Origin: Pelargonium cotyledonis | Lineage: Eukaryota > Streptophyta > Magnoliopsida > Geraniales > Geraniaceae | DNA length: 27,495 bases | Reading direction: 5' to 3' | Assembly (NCBI GenBank): GCA_036897625.1 | Contig: JAYMTA010000518.1 | Span: 1 to 27,495 of the forward strand | In this document: in pieces, positions 10,401 through 22,200 of the stretch | Numbering within the stretch: the stretch's first letter is position 1 | Layout of the letters: each line of letters opens with the position of its first letter | Program-made: the position numbers and the translations under genes | The notes under the pieces: generated by a model | Seen by the model: only the letters and a program-made list of their open reading frames with translations | Database searches by the model: none | What the model was told of the DNA's origin: nothing

Positions 10401-11816
10401 CTTCCGTGTCTCTCCAACAAAATTTCCATCTTTTTCAGTGAATTGTTGTGATGATACAAGTTAAATAATGACAAAAAGACAAATGATGACCCATTAACAA
10501 CCAAATGTTGCAATTTATGTGTTTTTTTAATTTTTTTTTAGTATTTTTTTTATTTTGTAAATTTGTTTTTCTTATGTTTTTGGTTCATATCAATTTTTGG
10601 AATGCTATGTGGAGTCCATAGCTTGCTTGCATTTACATGTTGGTGTTGGGAAGATTCATGGTGGTTGGTTTTTTGCAATCCTTAATTGATTGTCTTGATT
10701 GCTTTCTAAGGTGTATAATTCCTATAAAAAGTTGGGTTTTAGGGATGAAGTGTGTTTGTTTCATTCTTATCTCGGTCGATAATGTTTATGCGTGAGCGCC
10801 AAGTACATTTTGATGTGTTATCATTACAAGAACTCACACATAAAACAACGAAATCAATGATGTCACAATTTATTTTTTAAACCAGCGTCGACTTTTTATA
10901 CGGAATAATTGTAGTTTACCCGCACGGTACAAAACAAATTCAGCAACGAATTCAACAATATAACTGTCTTGTGAGTACACAATGGTTGTCGAATATACAT
11001 AATAATTATTTACATTTACATGAATATATATTAATCTCGTGTTAAAGTTTACTCGGAGTTGGACTCTTCTTTACTGAACCAACATTAATAATGTGGACAC
11101 AAAATAACATCTTTGAACAATTTAATTGTGTATCGCACAAACCTCATAGAATATGCAAATGTTTCTCATTGCAATATGTTTTTCGCAAAGCCTGTTGATT
11201 GTACACGCTCATTTGAATTTCGCGTACTGAAAACCTAAGATTTTCAGCTCCTTTCTATCTTGGTTGACTTTGCTACAAGTTGTTGATGCTAAAGAAGTTA
11301 GTGTTGTGCATCTATCATAGTTCGTGTGTGTGTGTATTTTTTTATTTAGTTTAAGTTACAAAAAATTAAAATAAATCAAATCGAGTATAAAATTATTTTA
11401 CTATATCATATCAAAAGTGAAAAATTATATTGATGTGTTACATGTGATTAAACAATCAAAATGGGCTAGCTAACGAAAAATAATAGACTTTTTTGGCTTA
11501 ATCATTGTTTTGTTTGTTATTGTTTAGTTTGACTTTTTTTGGTTTGATTGTACTTAATATACAATTTTGAATATAATTGTATTGTCAACTTATTTTAAAA
11601 ATATGAAACAAAAAATTAAATTGCTTAATTTTGTTAATGAAGTCATTGAATTTCATCAATTTAACTTATAATTTATTTAGATAACAAATAATCTGAAGTT
11701 TAATAGTATGATCAAACTTGATTTTGGTCTATTTGGTTCCAATTTTTTTTATAAGCCTATTTGGTTCCAATTTAACAGGTTTCATACTATTCAAAATTAC
11801 GCAATAGTATTGCATA

Positions 11817-12089
11817 CACTACAAAAAAAAGTTTCAAACTATGGTTAAAATCTGTTAGAGAAAAATTTTCGTCACAATTTGGTTACACAATTATATTTTT
11901 TATCACATACACATTTGTGACAAAAATTGTCGTCGCATATACACATTTTTTACAGAACTTTATGTCACAATCATTTGTGAAACCAAAACAATGACGTAAA
12001 TATTATGTTCCGTCACAAAATACATATTGTGACTGAAATCCACATATTTGTGACAAAAATTTCATCACAGATCGCAATTTTTTTTAGTG
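11817..12089. mobile_element. CACTA-type MITE with ATA target-site duplication
   Basis: The element begins CACTACAAAAAAAA and ends TTTTTTTTAGTG, which inverts to CACTAAAAAAAA, so the termini are the CACTA-superfamily signature. It is 273 bp and flanked on both sides by ATA (11814-11816 and 12090-12092), the three-base target duplication expected of CACTA elements. Internally the motif TTTGTGACAAAAATT and its near-inverse recur several times as subterminal repeats. It has no ORF and must be nonautonomous. Intact ends and duplication suggest a fairly young or well-preserved insertion. Confidence 0.85.
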
Positions 12090-13203
12090 ATATTAACTAA
12101 CCTACTTAGTTTTAATCTAATCGATTGAGAAAATAGTCCAAAATTTAATTATTTGAAGGAATCTAATATATATATAATAGGAAAGACATGTTTTTTTTAG
12201 CGACACGTCGTACTCTTTGTAATCGACATGTCATTTGTTTGTAACTCTACACTACATAGAACTCACATATGATAGAGCATACAATTTTATTCACCATAAA
12301 ATAATTAAAACTAATGAATCAAAAACGCGGACATCGTCGGATGAAAAAACTAGTCATAATAATTTTTATTTGTGAAATTTAAAAATCATTCCTACTTATC
12401 CACATGAAACTTGAAGTCTCAAAACTCACCAAACAACAAATAAGTGAGATTTTAGTCAATCACTTGATCAAGCTAGATTGAATTATATATAAAGGTAGTG
12501 TTCTGGCTTCCATTTCCTTTCTCATTATTTGATTTTGGAATTATCTAATTTCTTTGTTAGGTGCAAGAAAAAAGTTGTTGAGATTTTATGTTATTAACAT
12601 TTCTTTTCCGATAGAAAAGTTTAATTAAATCGAATACGGATAAATAGAGTTTCAATTTAAAACGTTTAATTCCTTTTATTTTCTTTGGCATATCTCTTTC
12701 TCAGGCTGAAAATTCTTCAAACTGGTGATTTTTAGTCTAATTTTAACAAACTATTTACAGATAATATTGCATTAAATCATTTCTTTGTGTGATCCAATAA
12801 TTGATATATATATATATATATTCTAAAACACAAATTTCGCCCAATCAACTCAAATCACTCCACCTTCCTTTAATAGTGGTAATAATTGATTAATCATCTA
12901 ATTTCATCCAAGGTCCTTGTCCCAAATCATAGCTTCATTCTATGTTCGCCCTAGCTTCAAAATGTTCTTATACAATTCAACATGCCTCTCCGCTCTAAAG
13001 AATTGTTATACTTATAATGAGTCGCACACTAATTCAACTCCGGCATGGAAAACTAGACACTCAACCTCAACATCCACCCAAACAAGCTCTTACTTGGTCT
13101 TAGTAATACTTTCTTCTTCTTTTGAATCAATATTTGGTAATACTTTCTAAATATAGTAACTATTTCAAATAGATAACTAATAGTAGAAACTTGAATCATC
13201 AAG

Positions 13204-13275
13204 GGTTCTATGGTGTAGTGGTTAGCACTCTGGACTTTGAATCCAGCGACCTGGGTTCGACTCCCGGTAGGACCT
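13204..13275 (+). tRNA. trnQ-UUG: tRNA-Gln (UUG anticodon)
   Basis: A 72-nt cloverleaf. The acceptor stem pairs GGTTCTA (13204-13210) with TAGGACC (13268-13274). The anticodon stem is CTGGA/TCCAG with loop CTTTGAA, putting anticodon TTG at 13237-13239, which reads CAA glutamine codons. The T arm is CTGGG TTCGACT CCCGG. Internal Pol III promoters are visible: A box TGGTGTAGTGGTT at 13211-13223 and B box GGTTCGACTCC. There is no intron and CCA is not encoded, as expected for a nuclear gene. A long T tract follows at once. Confidence 0.97.
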
Positions 13276-13292
13276 CTTTTTTTTTTTTTTTT
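13276..13292 (+). terminator. RNA polymerase III terminator
   Basis: A run of about 16 T residues starts within two bases of the tRNA 3' end. Pol III stops at runs of four or more T, so this is a strong terminator. Confidence 0.9.
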
Positions 13293-13380
13293 ACCATTTA
13301 CAAACAAATCTAAAACTCTTTTTTTAACCATTTACATACAGATCTAAAACTCTTTTTTTATATTTTTTCACCATTTACAC
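13291..13380. repeat. ~36-bp tandem repeat after the tRNA
   Basis: Two copies of a unit reading ACCATTTACAAACAAATCTA then AAACTC plus a T run (second copy with CATACAGATC) follow each other, and a third partial copy, CACCATTTACAC, ends near 13380. Each unit ends in a poly-T tract, so the array supplies extra Pol III stop signals downstream of the tRNA gene. Confidence 0.75.
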
Positions 13381-13644
13381 TATTGAGTCAAGTTGGATGA
13401 GTGAAAAATTGAGTAAGCTCTCTAGGAGAGAGAACAAGTGAACGTAATTACTTTAGAAGTTACCACATCACTAACACTATTGAGATTATATGTAAATGAC
13501 ATGTGGTTGTAAGAGAAGTGAGTAGAGCTTTTCAAAACATCGGTCCCTCTCCAACATTGTTTGGGTTATCATTTTTTTTTTCTTAAATATCAACAATGAA
13601 ATCATTAATATGATGTTTGTTCTGTTATACATTTGTTACCGTCT
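13381..13644. other. Intergenic, tRNA to GDPD 3' end
   Basis: About 260 bp that probably includes the GDPD 3' UTR next to 13644. I see no further gene or repeat. Confidence 0.5.
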
Positions 13645-16600
13645 TCAAGAAAATACTGATCTCGAGACAAGACTATTTAGAAAAGAGAGTTCAGGCTGCA
13701 ATAAGAATGAGAACTCATGTTGTGGTAACAATTGAGGCATGGTATTTGACTTCTCTTGTTTACCATTGATGAACTTGGAGACTGCCTCTGTGATATCTTG
13801 AACTAGGTCAACAATCACTCCCTCAACACCCATTTCATGTTGCTTGTGAACCACTTGTGGCACATTACTGCAAATGCACAAAAGACCATCAAAATTTGGC
13901 CAAAATGGTGTTTCAAATATACAGGGTTGTGCCAAACCATTTTTGAAGTCAATTATTTCAATGTGTTGACCGTGTCATGCCATGTTAAACTGCATATAAA
14001 TGGTCTGTGTGTTTGTGTCGTGTAACTCAACTCGTTAAATAAATAGGTCGTGATGATCGACCTGACTCACGTAACAAAATACCGAACTTCCAACATGACA
14101 CGAACCCAAATTGTCGCCCCTATAATAATTTATGGACCATTTTAATTGGTTTCCTATAAGAGAAAAAAAAAATAAAAAATAAAAAATAAAGCTTACTTGA
14201 GTTGACCATAGGTTAGGAGCAAAAGGTTGGAGTGTTTGATTGTAGAAACAGCCTCTGGATTTGTAAACACAGCTTTGACTTCTGATACAATTCCTTGCAA
14301 ATCACCTTCCTTGCACACTTTAATGGCTTCTTCTATTGAGTTCCTTCTTCTGTCCATATATATCTCAGATCCTCCATTTGTTAAAAACATCACCTACCAA
14401 TATATATATATAGCAAATATTCACATTAGCAAATATTGATAGGGTCTATTTTACGTACGTGGCACAAACCACATAAATGTGTATCGGATTTGAATTATGA
14501 CCTAAGAATGGAAATTTAGATCCGGTCGAAATGAAACTTGGACTTGAATTCTATTAATTTTAAAGCTATAATTAAATTAATTTAAAATCAAATTCAAGGA
14601 TCATCCATAATGATTTCTGATCATACAGGGTAGATGCTTTGTAGCTTTCTAATCAACTGAGCTGCATCGGGTTGAAAGGTGGAGAAAATTACAGGTCTGC
14701 CCTTGGAATGCTCATCCACAACCTGAACAAATGAAATTTATCAGAAAAATTAAACAAAACAATTATATTCTATACCAAATACCAAGTCATATATGAAAAA
14801 ATGTTGGGTCAAATGTGATATTAATTATTATTTTATTTTTAAAGAATGTTCCTAATTAAGTGGTCTTTTAATTAGTCTTAATTTTATGTCAAAGTGATCC
14901 ATAATATTTAATTTGGCATACCTTCGAGATGACTTGAATAACATGTGTAAGCTCTTGTTTTGTGTATATAATATTATCATCAAACTTCAACTCAATATTG
15001 AAACCTAAAGAGTGGTCAACTTTTTGGAACACTTGTTGCAATGTGCATAGAGAATCATCTTTCTCAACCTTCCACTCATAGATCCTCCCATCTTTTGTCT
15101 TCCTCAAAAGAGGCTTCTCTTCCTGAATATATTTTCAAACAACAATTAGTACAAAATTTACCATTTTGTTTAAGAGACTAAAGATGGAGAGAAAAATGAG
15201 AGATAAGAGTTACATTTCCTGTTTTTTGGGGTCCATAGGAGAGAAACTCAGCTAGAGTGAGGTTTGTGACTCTCTTCTCTATTACGTTACCCTGAAACCA
15301 AATATACAATGTTGATGAATGGAACTTCACCTTGGAACAAAGAAAAGATGGTTCAATGCACAAGAATCTCATCATTGAGGCTCATATCAATCATATATGT
15401 TTGTATTAAAGTCTTCGTTAGAATATTATGTTTTGGTTTCAACTTTCAGTAGAGTTGGAACAATACAGATTATCAAAATCTTGTAATTAAACCTCGATGT
15501 CACAAGTTCAAGGAAACCTACAAGTTTGAGTACTCATGTCACGAGCCTAATTATATAAAATGTTTAAGATTTCAACTAAACACAAGAAGAAGACGTGTGC
15601 ATGGATCACATGCATAGTGATAACACTACAAGATTGTATCTTTAGGAGATTGTTAAAAGCTTTCTTTCATAGCAAAATTCGTCTCGTATAAGCCAATATA
15701 GCCGTTAGCCCGTTAGTAAAAATTTGTAGCCGGCTATGATCATATGACTAATTAGATGATACGGTGAAACTCAAACTATATTTTGTGTGCACTCAAAAGT
15801 TCAAATTACCATCATTACAAAAGACGTTTTCTCGTAATATATCAAACTTATATTTAAAAGAGTGTGTTAAGATAACGTTTAAACTTTCAAATACGAACTT
15901 AATCTTTTATACAAAATTAAGAGATGATTGTGGGAAAAGAACAAACCTGGCCTTGGGTGAGGATCAAGATGTCATGGAAAATGACTGGACACTCATCTTT
16001 GGTCACCTACAAAAAAGAAATGCAGTTTCATTTTGTATATATTGTAAAGAAATAATAATAATAAAAATAATAAGAGTATCTTATCTGCCTCAAATTGTAA
16101 AAGTGAAATGTAAAACAAATGAATAAAATATAGATGATTCACACCAAAAAGATAAAATAAAGAAAAGACAATATCATGAAAGTGAGTGGAGTGGAGTCTT
16201 TTGTTTTTGTGTTAATGTGTCCTAAGATTGATTGTTGTATAATGATTGTGTTGGAAACTTCAGGTGTGTGAGTGGCATGAGACATGACCTTGTTGTTGTC
16301 ATAACAAGAGACACCTGGTCTCTGCTTCTGGATACCATAAATATGACGATCAATCATGTCATCATTGTTGGATTCAAATGAATAACGGTGCTGCGCACGA
16401 GACTTTTTGTATTTGAAATAAAATGTTTTTATATATAATTTTATCGCTTATTATATGTCACGAGACAATAATTTTATTATTGTATCAATATGTATTTTAT
16501 TTTATAAAAGTTAGCACACTTGTTTTAAAACATATGACGTAAATAATAGGCATATTTGGTGCAATAACAACTCAAATAGTTATTAGAAAAACAAAAAAGA

Positions 16601-17475
16601 GAGGGGTGTTTCATTTTACTTACTTGAACATCAAATTCAACAAAATCAATTGGGAAATTGGATGCAGTATTGAAGGAGAGAATAGAATTTTCCTTGATGG
16701 ACTTCATTTTGGGATCAGGACATTGCAAGAGGTTCATTCCACTTCCTCTATGTCCCATAACCATGAACTTTTTCCATTTGTACCCTCCATTGTCATTGCC
16801 ATTACAAACATGCCCTTCTATTTCTTTTCCATCACCACCTACTCATCATAGCCAGTAACAAACCTAATTCAACATAATATTTTGAGGGAAAAGGAAAGAA
16901 AGAAAAAAGAATGTCTGGTCAAGGAATTATCAGTTGTGTAGCTGAGTAAGGTATGACACTTCGTTGATTTCACTCATACCCACGACAATCAGTAGCTAAG
17001 GTCAGGAGATTTTAATGAAATGACGGGATGTTAATGATGACTCACTCTAAACTAAACTAAACTAAATATGTGGATAAAAACTTATTTTTAGTAACATTTT
17101 ACACAAAAAAATGAAGGTAAAAAAAAGCTTGAAAAGTTATTAATGGATGAGAGTGAGCTATGACATTCCGATGAATTAGTGCATAGGTATACATACATTG
17201 TTTCTTTGGATAAATGTATTCGATGATTAGGTGGCTCAATCTTAGCTAGTTATGTGGCGGAGACTTCTTGTTGTGCAATTAATATTCTATCGAAAAAAAG
17301 AAAAAGAAAAAGAAAAAGAAAAAAAAGAACAAGAAATGAATTGCTAAGAAGAAGTTGGAATATGAAGGGAGAGACCTTTGGAGGAGGAGAAGCAAGAGTG
17401 GTGGGATGTGAAATGATTGTTGGAGAATTGGTGGAGATTGGGGACCTCATTGACTTGAAGGCCTTGGAGGGTCAT
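13645..17475 (-). CDS. GDPD: Glycerophosphodiester phosphodiesterase, GDPD1-type
   Basis: Eight minus-strand exons: 17475-17376, 16838-16624, 16006-15947, 15291-15214, 15122-14922, 14722-14627, 14393-14197 and 13867-13645. Phases agree, giving 389 residues. The enzyme hydrolyses glycerophosphodiesters such as glycerophosphocholine to glycerol-3-phosphate and an alcohol, with a divalent metal. GDPD motifs are present: MGHRGSGMN (His63, Arg64), KENSILSFNTAS, VEFDVQV (Glu101, Asp103), PVIFHD (His116), then LGFNIELKFDD, FLTNGG and EGVIVDLVQDITEAV. The protein resembles Arabidopsis GDPD1 (At3g02040), which is plastidial and induced by phosphate starvation; the Ser/His-rich N-terminus here could be a transit peptide but is not a clear one. 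The linker between start and HRG motif (34-58) is Gly/Asn-rich and longer than I recall for AtGDPD1. The exon 1 donor (AAAG|GTCTCT) is weak, so the N-terminus is the least certain part. Confidence 0.92.
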
Positions 17476-17610
17476 TGGTTTTTGTTGTTTGTTGATCACA
17501 ACAAGGTTTGAGGAGGGAGAGAGAGAGAGAGAGAGGCAAGCTAGAGAAAGCCACTAACACAAATTTGGAGCTTTTTGAGATTGAGGGGATTTGGGGGGTT
17601 ATATATAGAT
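17476..17610 (-). promoter_or_regulatory. GDPD core promoter and 5' leader
   Basis: On the minus strand a TATA box, CTATATATAACC, lies at about 17597-17608, some 125 bp upstream of the ATG. Between them is a CT-repeat (GA on the + strand) at about 17515-17537, typical of plant leaders. I looked for a P1BS phosphate-response site (GNATATNC) nearby and did not see one. Confidence 0.6.
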
Positions 17611-17679
17611 AGAGAGAGGGGCAAAATGGTAATTAAGATTTAAGGAAACACCCTTCATTTTCTTTTCTTTTTTATAAAA

Positions 17680-17876
17680 TACTCCATCCGTCCCAAAATG
17701 AGTGTCTTGTTTGTCTAATTTTTTTGTTATTATATTAGTGTTCTTCCCATATTACCCTTATCACTTATGCACATGGAGAAAGTGAGGGTTATATTGAAAA
17801 CACACTGAATTATCTTGTAATTCTTAATTTTTGTAAAAAATAGAAACAAGACACTCATTTTGGAACGGAAGGAGTA
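17680..17876. mobile_element. Stowaway MITE upstream of GDPD
   Basis: The element is 197 bp. The left end is TACTCCATCCGTCCCAAAAT followed by GAGTGTCTTGTTT, and the right end is AAACAAGACACTCATTTTGG followed by AACGGAAGGAGTA. These are near-perfect inverted repeats of about 34 bp ending in TA, the Stowaway target dinucleotide. It lies about 70 bp upstream of the GDPD TATA box, inside the proximal promoter. Confidence 0.9.
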
Positions 17877-19289
17877 TATTTTTGAAACTAGGAGGTGTCA
17901 TTTTCTTATACCATGATACTATTATGATGTCAAAAAAAATGTTTTGGCTCTTGCACACAAATTCTTGTGGTTAACATGGTTGTAAAAATGTAATTGAACT
18001 CATTAGTTCAATTAAAGTTTAGTTGGGTCTAAGTTTTGAATAATTTGATTAATGTCGATTTGATAAAAAAAAAATTTATACATCTTACCTATCGCTTTTA
18101 CACGACCGACTTATCCAACGAAAATGATCAAAATCGTATTTAAGAATGTCATTAACTTCCAAAAACAAAGATTATGTGCTACATAGTGTTGACACTTTGA
18201 TTAAATTTGTCAAAAAAAAAAGTGTCTTCCTATATTCTTGATGTAAAATATATATTTGTCACATAGATTATTCGTAAATAAAAAATGATAAAAAGTTTAA
18301 GACAAATAACATTGTTTTGTGTCATTTTCTAATGGAATTAGCATTAAGATAAAATATATATATAAAAAATTGCATTTTAATTTTTGTTGAAGAAAAATAA
18401 AAATACATACAACTACTACCTTCTACATTGTTATGGAAATATGCACATAATGGATAGATATTTACCTTATTTGTCACAACAAAATTGAAATGTGCATGTA
18501 GATTTGTCTAGACTAAGAATCTCTGATGGATATTCCTCTAAGAAAAAGATGTTTCTGGACATTTTATTGAATGCCATCTAACTTGTGGTCATCTGTCACT
18601 CTTTGTGCTGTCCACAAGTCCTTTAGTGAGTGAACCAAAATTTGTAAACATCCTACACGTTTATAAACACAAAACGCAAACCCGCCTAAACACTTGACAT
18701 GATGACAAAATTGGTCATTTTGACCCAAACTCAACCCAACACATTCTGTAAAATAAATCCAAAACGCTGGACACAACACAACCCAACCTGTTTGACACGT
18801 TATTGCGATTAATTTATAATTATACCCTCAAATGTGCATAAAATATAATGGTATTTTACCTGCTATTTCCTATACTTGTAGGGTGTGTTATATATGTCAA
18901 CTACATGACTACTTAATTATGCATACATGTTTCGGATGTCCAACACGAAATCGACATGATAACAAAATAAGTTAGCACTAACACTTTCGTATCGTGTTGT
19001 GACAGCTCTTTCATATATGAACAATACAAAAAACTGAGGAGAATTTGACTGTTAATTCCTTGGAGAAAATACAAAATTCCAGAAATTATTATGAAGTACA
19101 AGGGCACTTACTCAACAAATTTATGCTGGTTATGTGATCATACAATAGATGGCTGAGCTGAGAGGTATATAAAAGAGCCTAACATAAACAAAAAGGACAG
19201 AGTAATATATTTACAGATATTGAACCTATATACTTACTTAAGTGGAACTTGCTCTTCTCACCCATCTCCATTTTCACTGCTACTATATA
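17877..19289. other. Intergenic region, degenerate repeat debris
   Basis: About 1.4 kb between the GDPD 5' end and the BAR-gene 3' end. Much of it is AT-rich and featureless. The section at about 18655-19010 is rich in phrases such as ACCCAAACTCAACCCAAC, TTGACACGTTATTGCGATTA and CGTATCGTGTTGTGACA, which resemble a common family of degenerate plant DNA repeats. I cannot define its ends. The last part presumably holds the BAR-gene 3' UTR. Confidence 0.45.
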
Positions 19290-22200
19290 CTAAAAGAGAC
19301 TGAAAAGAGCTTTTCTTGGCCCAGAAGCTCCAATCAAATCAATCGGTACCTGCGGACATGAAAACATCAAACAGTTTCGGACAATAAGTGCCGATCTTTA
19401 TTCCCAATGGCAAAGGGAACTAGAGAATTGACTTAATAATGTACCTGTATTTTGTGTAGCCTGGCCGACTGTCTCGGGATCAGTTGACGACTGGACATTA
19501 GGTAAAGTTAACGGTGTTAGGGGAGGTGAAGAAACATCTTCAACCATGCCTGATCTGTGAGGAACTTCCAATGGATGTGATACATTCAACGCACGCACCC
19601 TAGAATCTCTTGAAGGTATAGAGAAACAACGAGGGAGAGCCTGAGGTGGTTTTGGCAGTGGAGATGCAGCATTTGACACAAATGATCTATTCGCAGCAGA
19701 ATGCTCTTGAGCTCTGGACACTAATGGTGCCGAATGACCAATAACTCCCCTGGGAGACTTTGAGGTCGAACTGGATGGAGGCCTAGGAAGCTCATGAAGC
19801 TCGCTTATTTTAGGAGAGGACACAAAAGTCGGAGACGTAGTAGGAGATGCTTTTGGAGGGGATGGTGATTTAGGCAAGGGGCTTCGGAGAAGAGGTCCAG
19901 AGAACAAATTGGGATTTTCTGCGGAGGAAGGTGTGTTGCGCCCGACTTTACTTGATATTGGACCGGAAAAAGATTGTCTATGGAATTTTAAATCACCAGC
20001 AGCCTGTTGGTCAAAATGTGAAAATAAGAGCCCCTCTGAGAAAGGAGGGCGTATCCAAGGTGAATTGCTCTCTTTCAGTACCGACTGCACATTTAGAGCA
20101 CTAGGTCTTGAGGGTTTCTCATCCTTCTCAAATTTCTTTGGCTCTAAGGGAGACGAATGCCACAAATGGCTTGTACGTCCACTAAAACTTGTTGGCTGTG
20201 TCTGAACCGGACTAGTTGAACGTGGAGATGCTGAACTTTTTGAATCTACCGGTGTAGGAAGCACATACGTATGGAACTTACGTGACGGTGTTCGCTGCTG
20301 CACCTCTTTTGCCCTTTCAGCAAGATCAGGATTCTTCTCAGCAAACAGTGGAGCAGATATGCTCAGTTTCAAAACTTTGTTTGAAAAAGGATCCCTGTCG
20401 CCTCTATCTACATTATGCTGCAAAAAAGCAGTAAGAGAAGAATGATTTTTTGTAACGAAAAAGAAAAAGTATTCATCATTAAGTTCCAAAGGTAAAAATA
20501 CCCATGAATGTGAAAAGTATATAAAACAAGAATCTCTAGGTTTTCAGACAGCAATACATAGTAACTTGCACAGGCGTATGACCCTTTTAAGCAAGTTTTT
20601 TTTTTTTTTTTTTTTTGAAATCTGAATTCTAACTCATTTTGATATATAAACTTACCAGAAACAAAAAAACTGAACTTCATATGTTTGGATTGGAGATTCT
20701 TGACAATAAGATCAAACTTACGTACATGAGAGAAAACAGAAAATAATTTCTTGAAATTTTCAAGTAATAGATCTGTTTCATTCATACAATAACCTTAATC
20801 ACTGTGATTGTATTAATAATTAAAACAATGAATTTATTTACCTTTGTAGCTGCCACAGTTGCAACTTGGGGAAATGTAATATCCGCCTGATCCAACTGCA
20901 TAATATGGCATACAATTCAGTAGCAAGTCACAATGACTTAGAAAGGCACTATAACTTTGGACCAAAGATATGGTCTCTGTCTTCCGCAACAGTAGTGAGT
21001 AAAATGCTCCAGCAATGAAAATTTTAAATTTTAAATAATGCATATATGCAGGGATCAGAATCTCCGTGTACAACATCTCTCGCTCTAAATGATTATCTGC
21101 CTTCTTTTGTCTACATTTGGAACTAAATGTCTACATTCTCAGACTAGCAAGGGTTTGTATGGGCATCTTTGCTGTGACATGTGCGCACGTATACACATAC
21201 ATTCTCGTCTATATTATAATCTGCCAAACATTAGTTTAAGTGCATTTTACTGTAGGAAGAAAGGAAAAGGTAGCTGACATTTTAAATTCTGCCAGACCAA
21301 AAATATAAAAATAGATATGGTCACCTCCATAGAGTTTTGTGATGTAAAAACCACATCATGCTCCTGGTCATTTTGGCCATAGTCAAAACTTAATTCCCCA
21401 TCATCATGAGTGTCGCCTTCATCTTCTTCATTTTTAGTATCATAATCATCATCTTCATAGTCATCATCATCACTGTTGTCGCTACAATCATCCTCGAGAC
21501 CGCTGAAGTGGTACTCAATGTGTTGTTGTTCAGTGACCCATTTCACATGCGGATCTACTGCCTCAAGAGATTTAAGAGCTTTCTTGAAAAAGCACAACTG
21601 ATTGCAACATGAAAAACAAACATGAAAAACAAACATGTTAATCATTGTTCAAGATAAAATAAAAATAGCATCTGAAAAGGCAGGGCACAAACTATGGAAA
21701 CCTGAGCAGCATGGTGACGAGCTGCCTGTGTAAGAAGACTTCGAGATTGTCCTTGCTTCAAAGATTTCATGCGAAAAACAAATAAAGTTGCCTCCTCATC
21801 ATATTCTTCATGAGCTGCTTGTATCTGCTGCTTAGAAAACGTCTCTCCTTTCCCATTTCTTGACCGCCCTTTTTCTTTTTGTCTTTGGATCATATAGTCA
21901 TATACATCTCTGCAGATCACAGGTATGCAAATTTAAAGACATTCATCTTCGGAGGTATAAGTGTGTGTGTGTGTGAGAGAGAAAGAGAGAGAGAGTAAAA
22001 AAGAAAAACTCCAAACCTTTTTTCGTCACATTGTCGCTTCATCTCCTGCATCAGCATGAAGAGAAAAAAAAAATATAGGTTCTGACTTCAGCAATAAATT
22101 TGTATAGAGAAGCAATGGATCCATTTCCAGACGTTAACAATTAAAATAATAATTTGGGGTAGATATTAACATACTCTATTAACTACTTTTGTTAAATGTA

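Larger units (their letters stand above)
9331..13203. other. Gene-poor intergenic region
   Basis: About 3.9 kb with no protein gene that I can support; the open frame at 12917-13150 has no recognisable domain and poor coding character. It is strongly AT-rich except for one block near 10.2-10.4 kb. It contains a 31-bp direct repeat near 10.1 kb, a CpG-rich block, a CACTA-type MITE, and a doubled CTATTTGGTTCCAATTT motif at about 11729 and 11757. The part next to 9330 presumably carries distal SWEET promoter sequence. Confidence 0.6.

Noticed and set aside
13053-13331. 92-codon minus-strand frame over the tRNA
   Set aside because: The frame reads through the complement of tRNA-Gln and a poly-T tract; the RNA gene explains the sequence.
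15764-16126. 120-codon + strand frame
   Set aside because: It overlaps GDPD exon 3 on the other strand plus AT-rich introns and has no recognisable domain.
19909-20205. 98-codon + strand frame opposite the BAR gene
   Set aside because: It is the antisense shadow of the long Ser/Pro-rich exon and shows no domain of its own.
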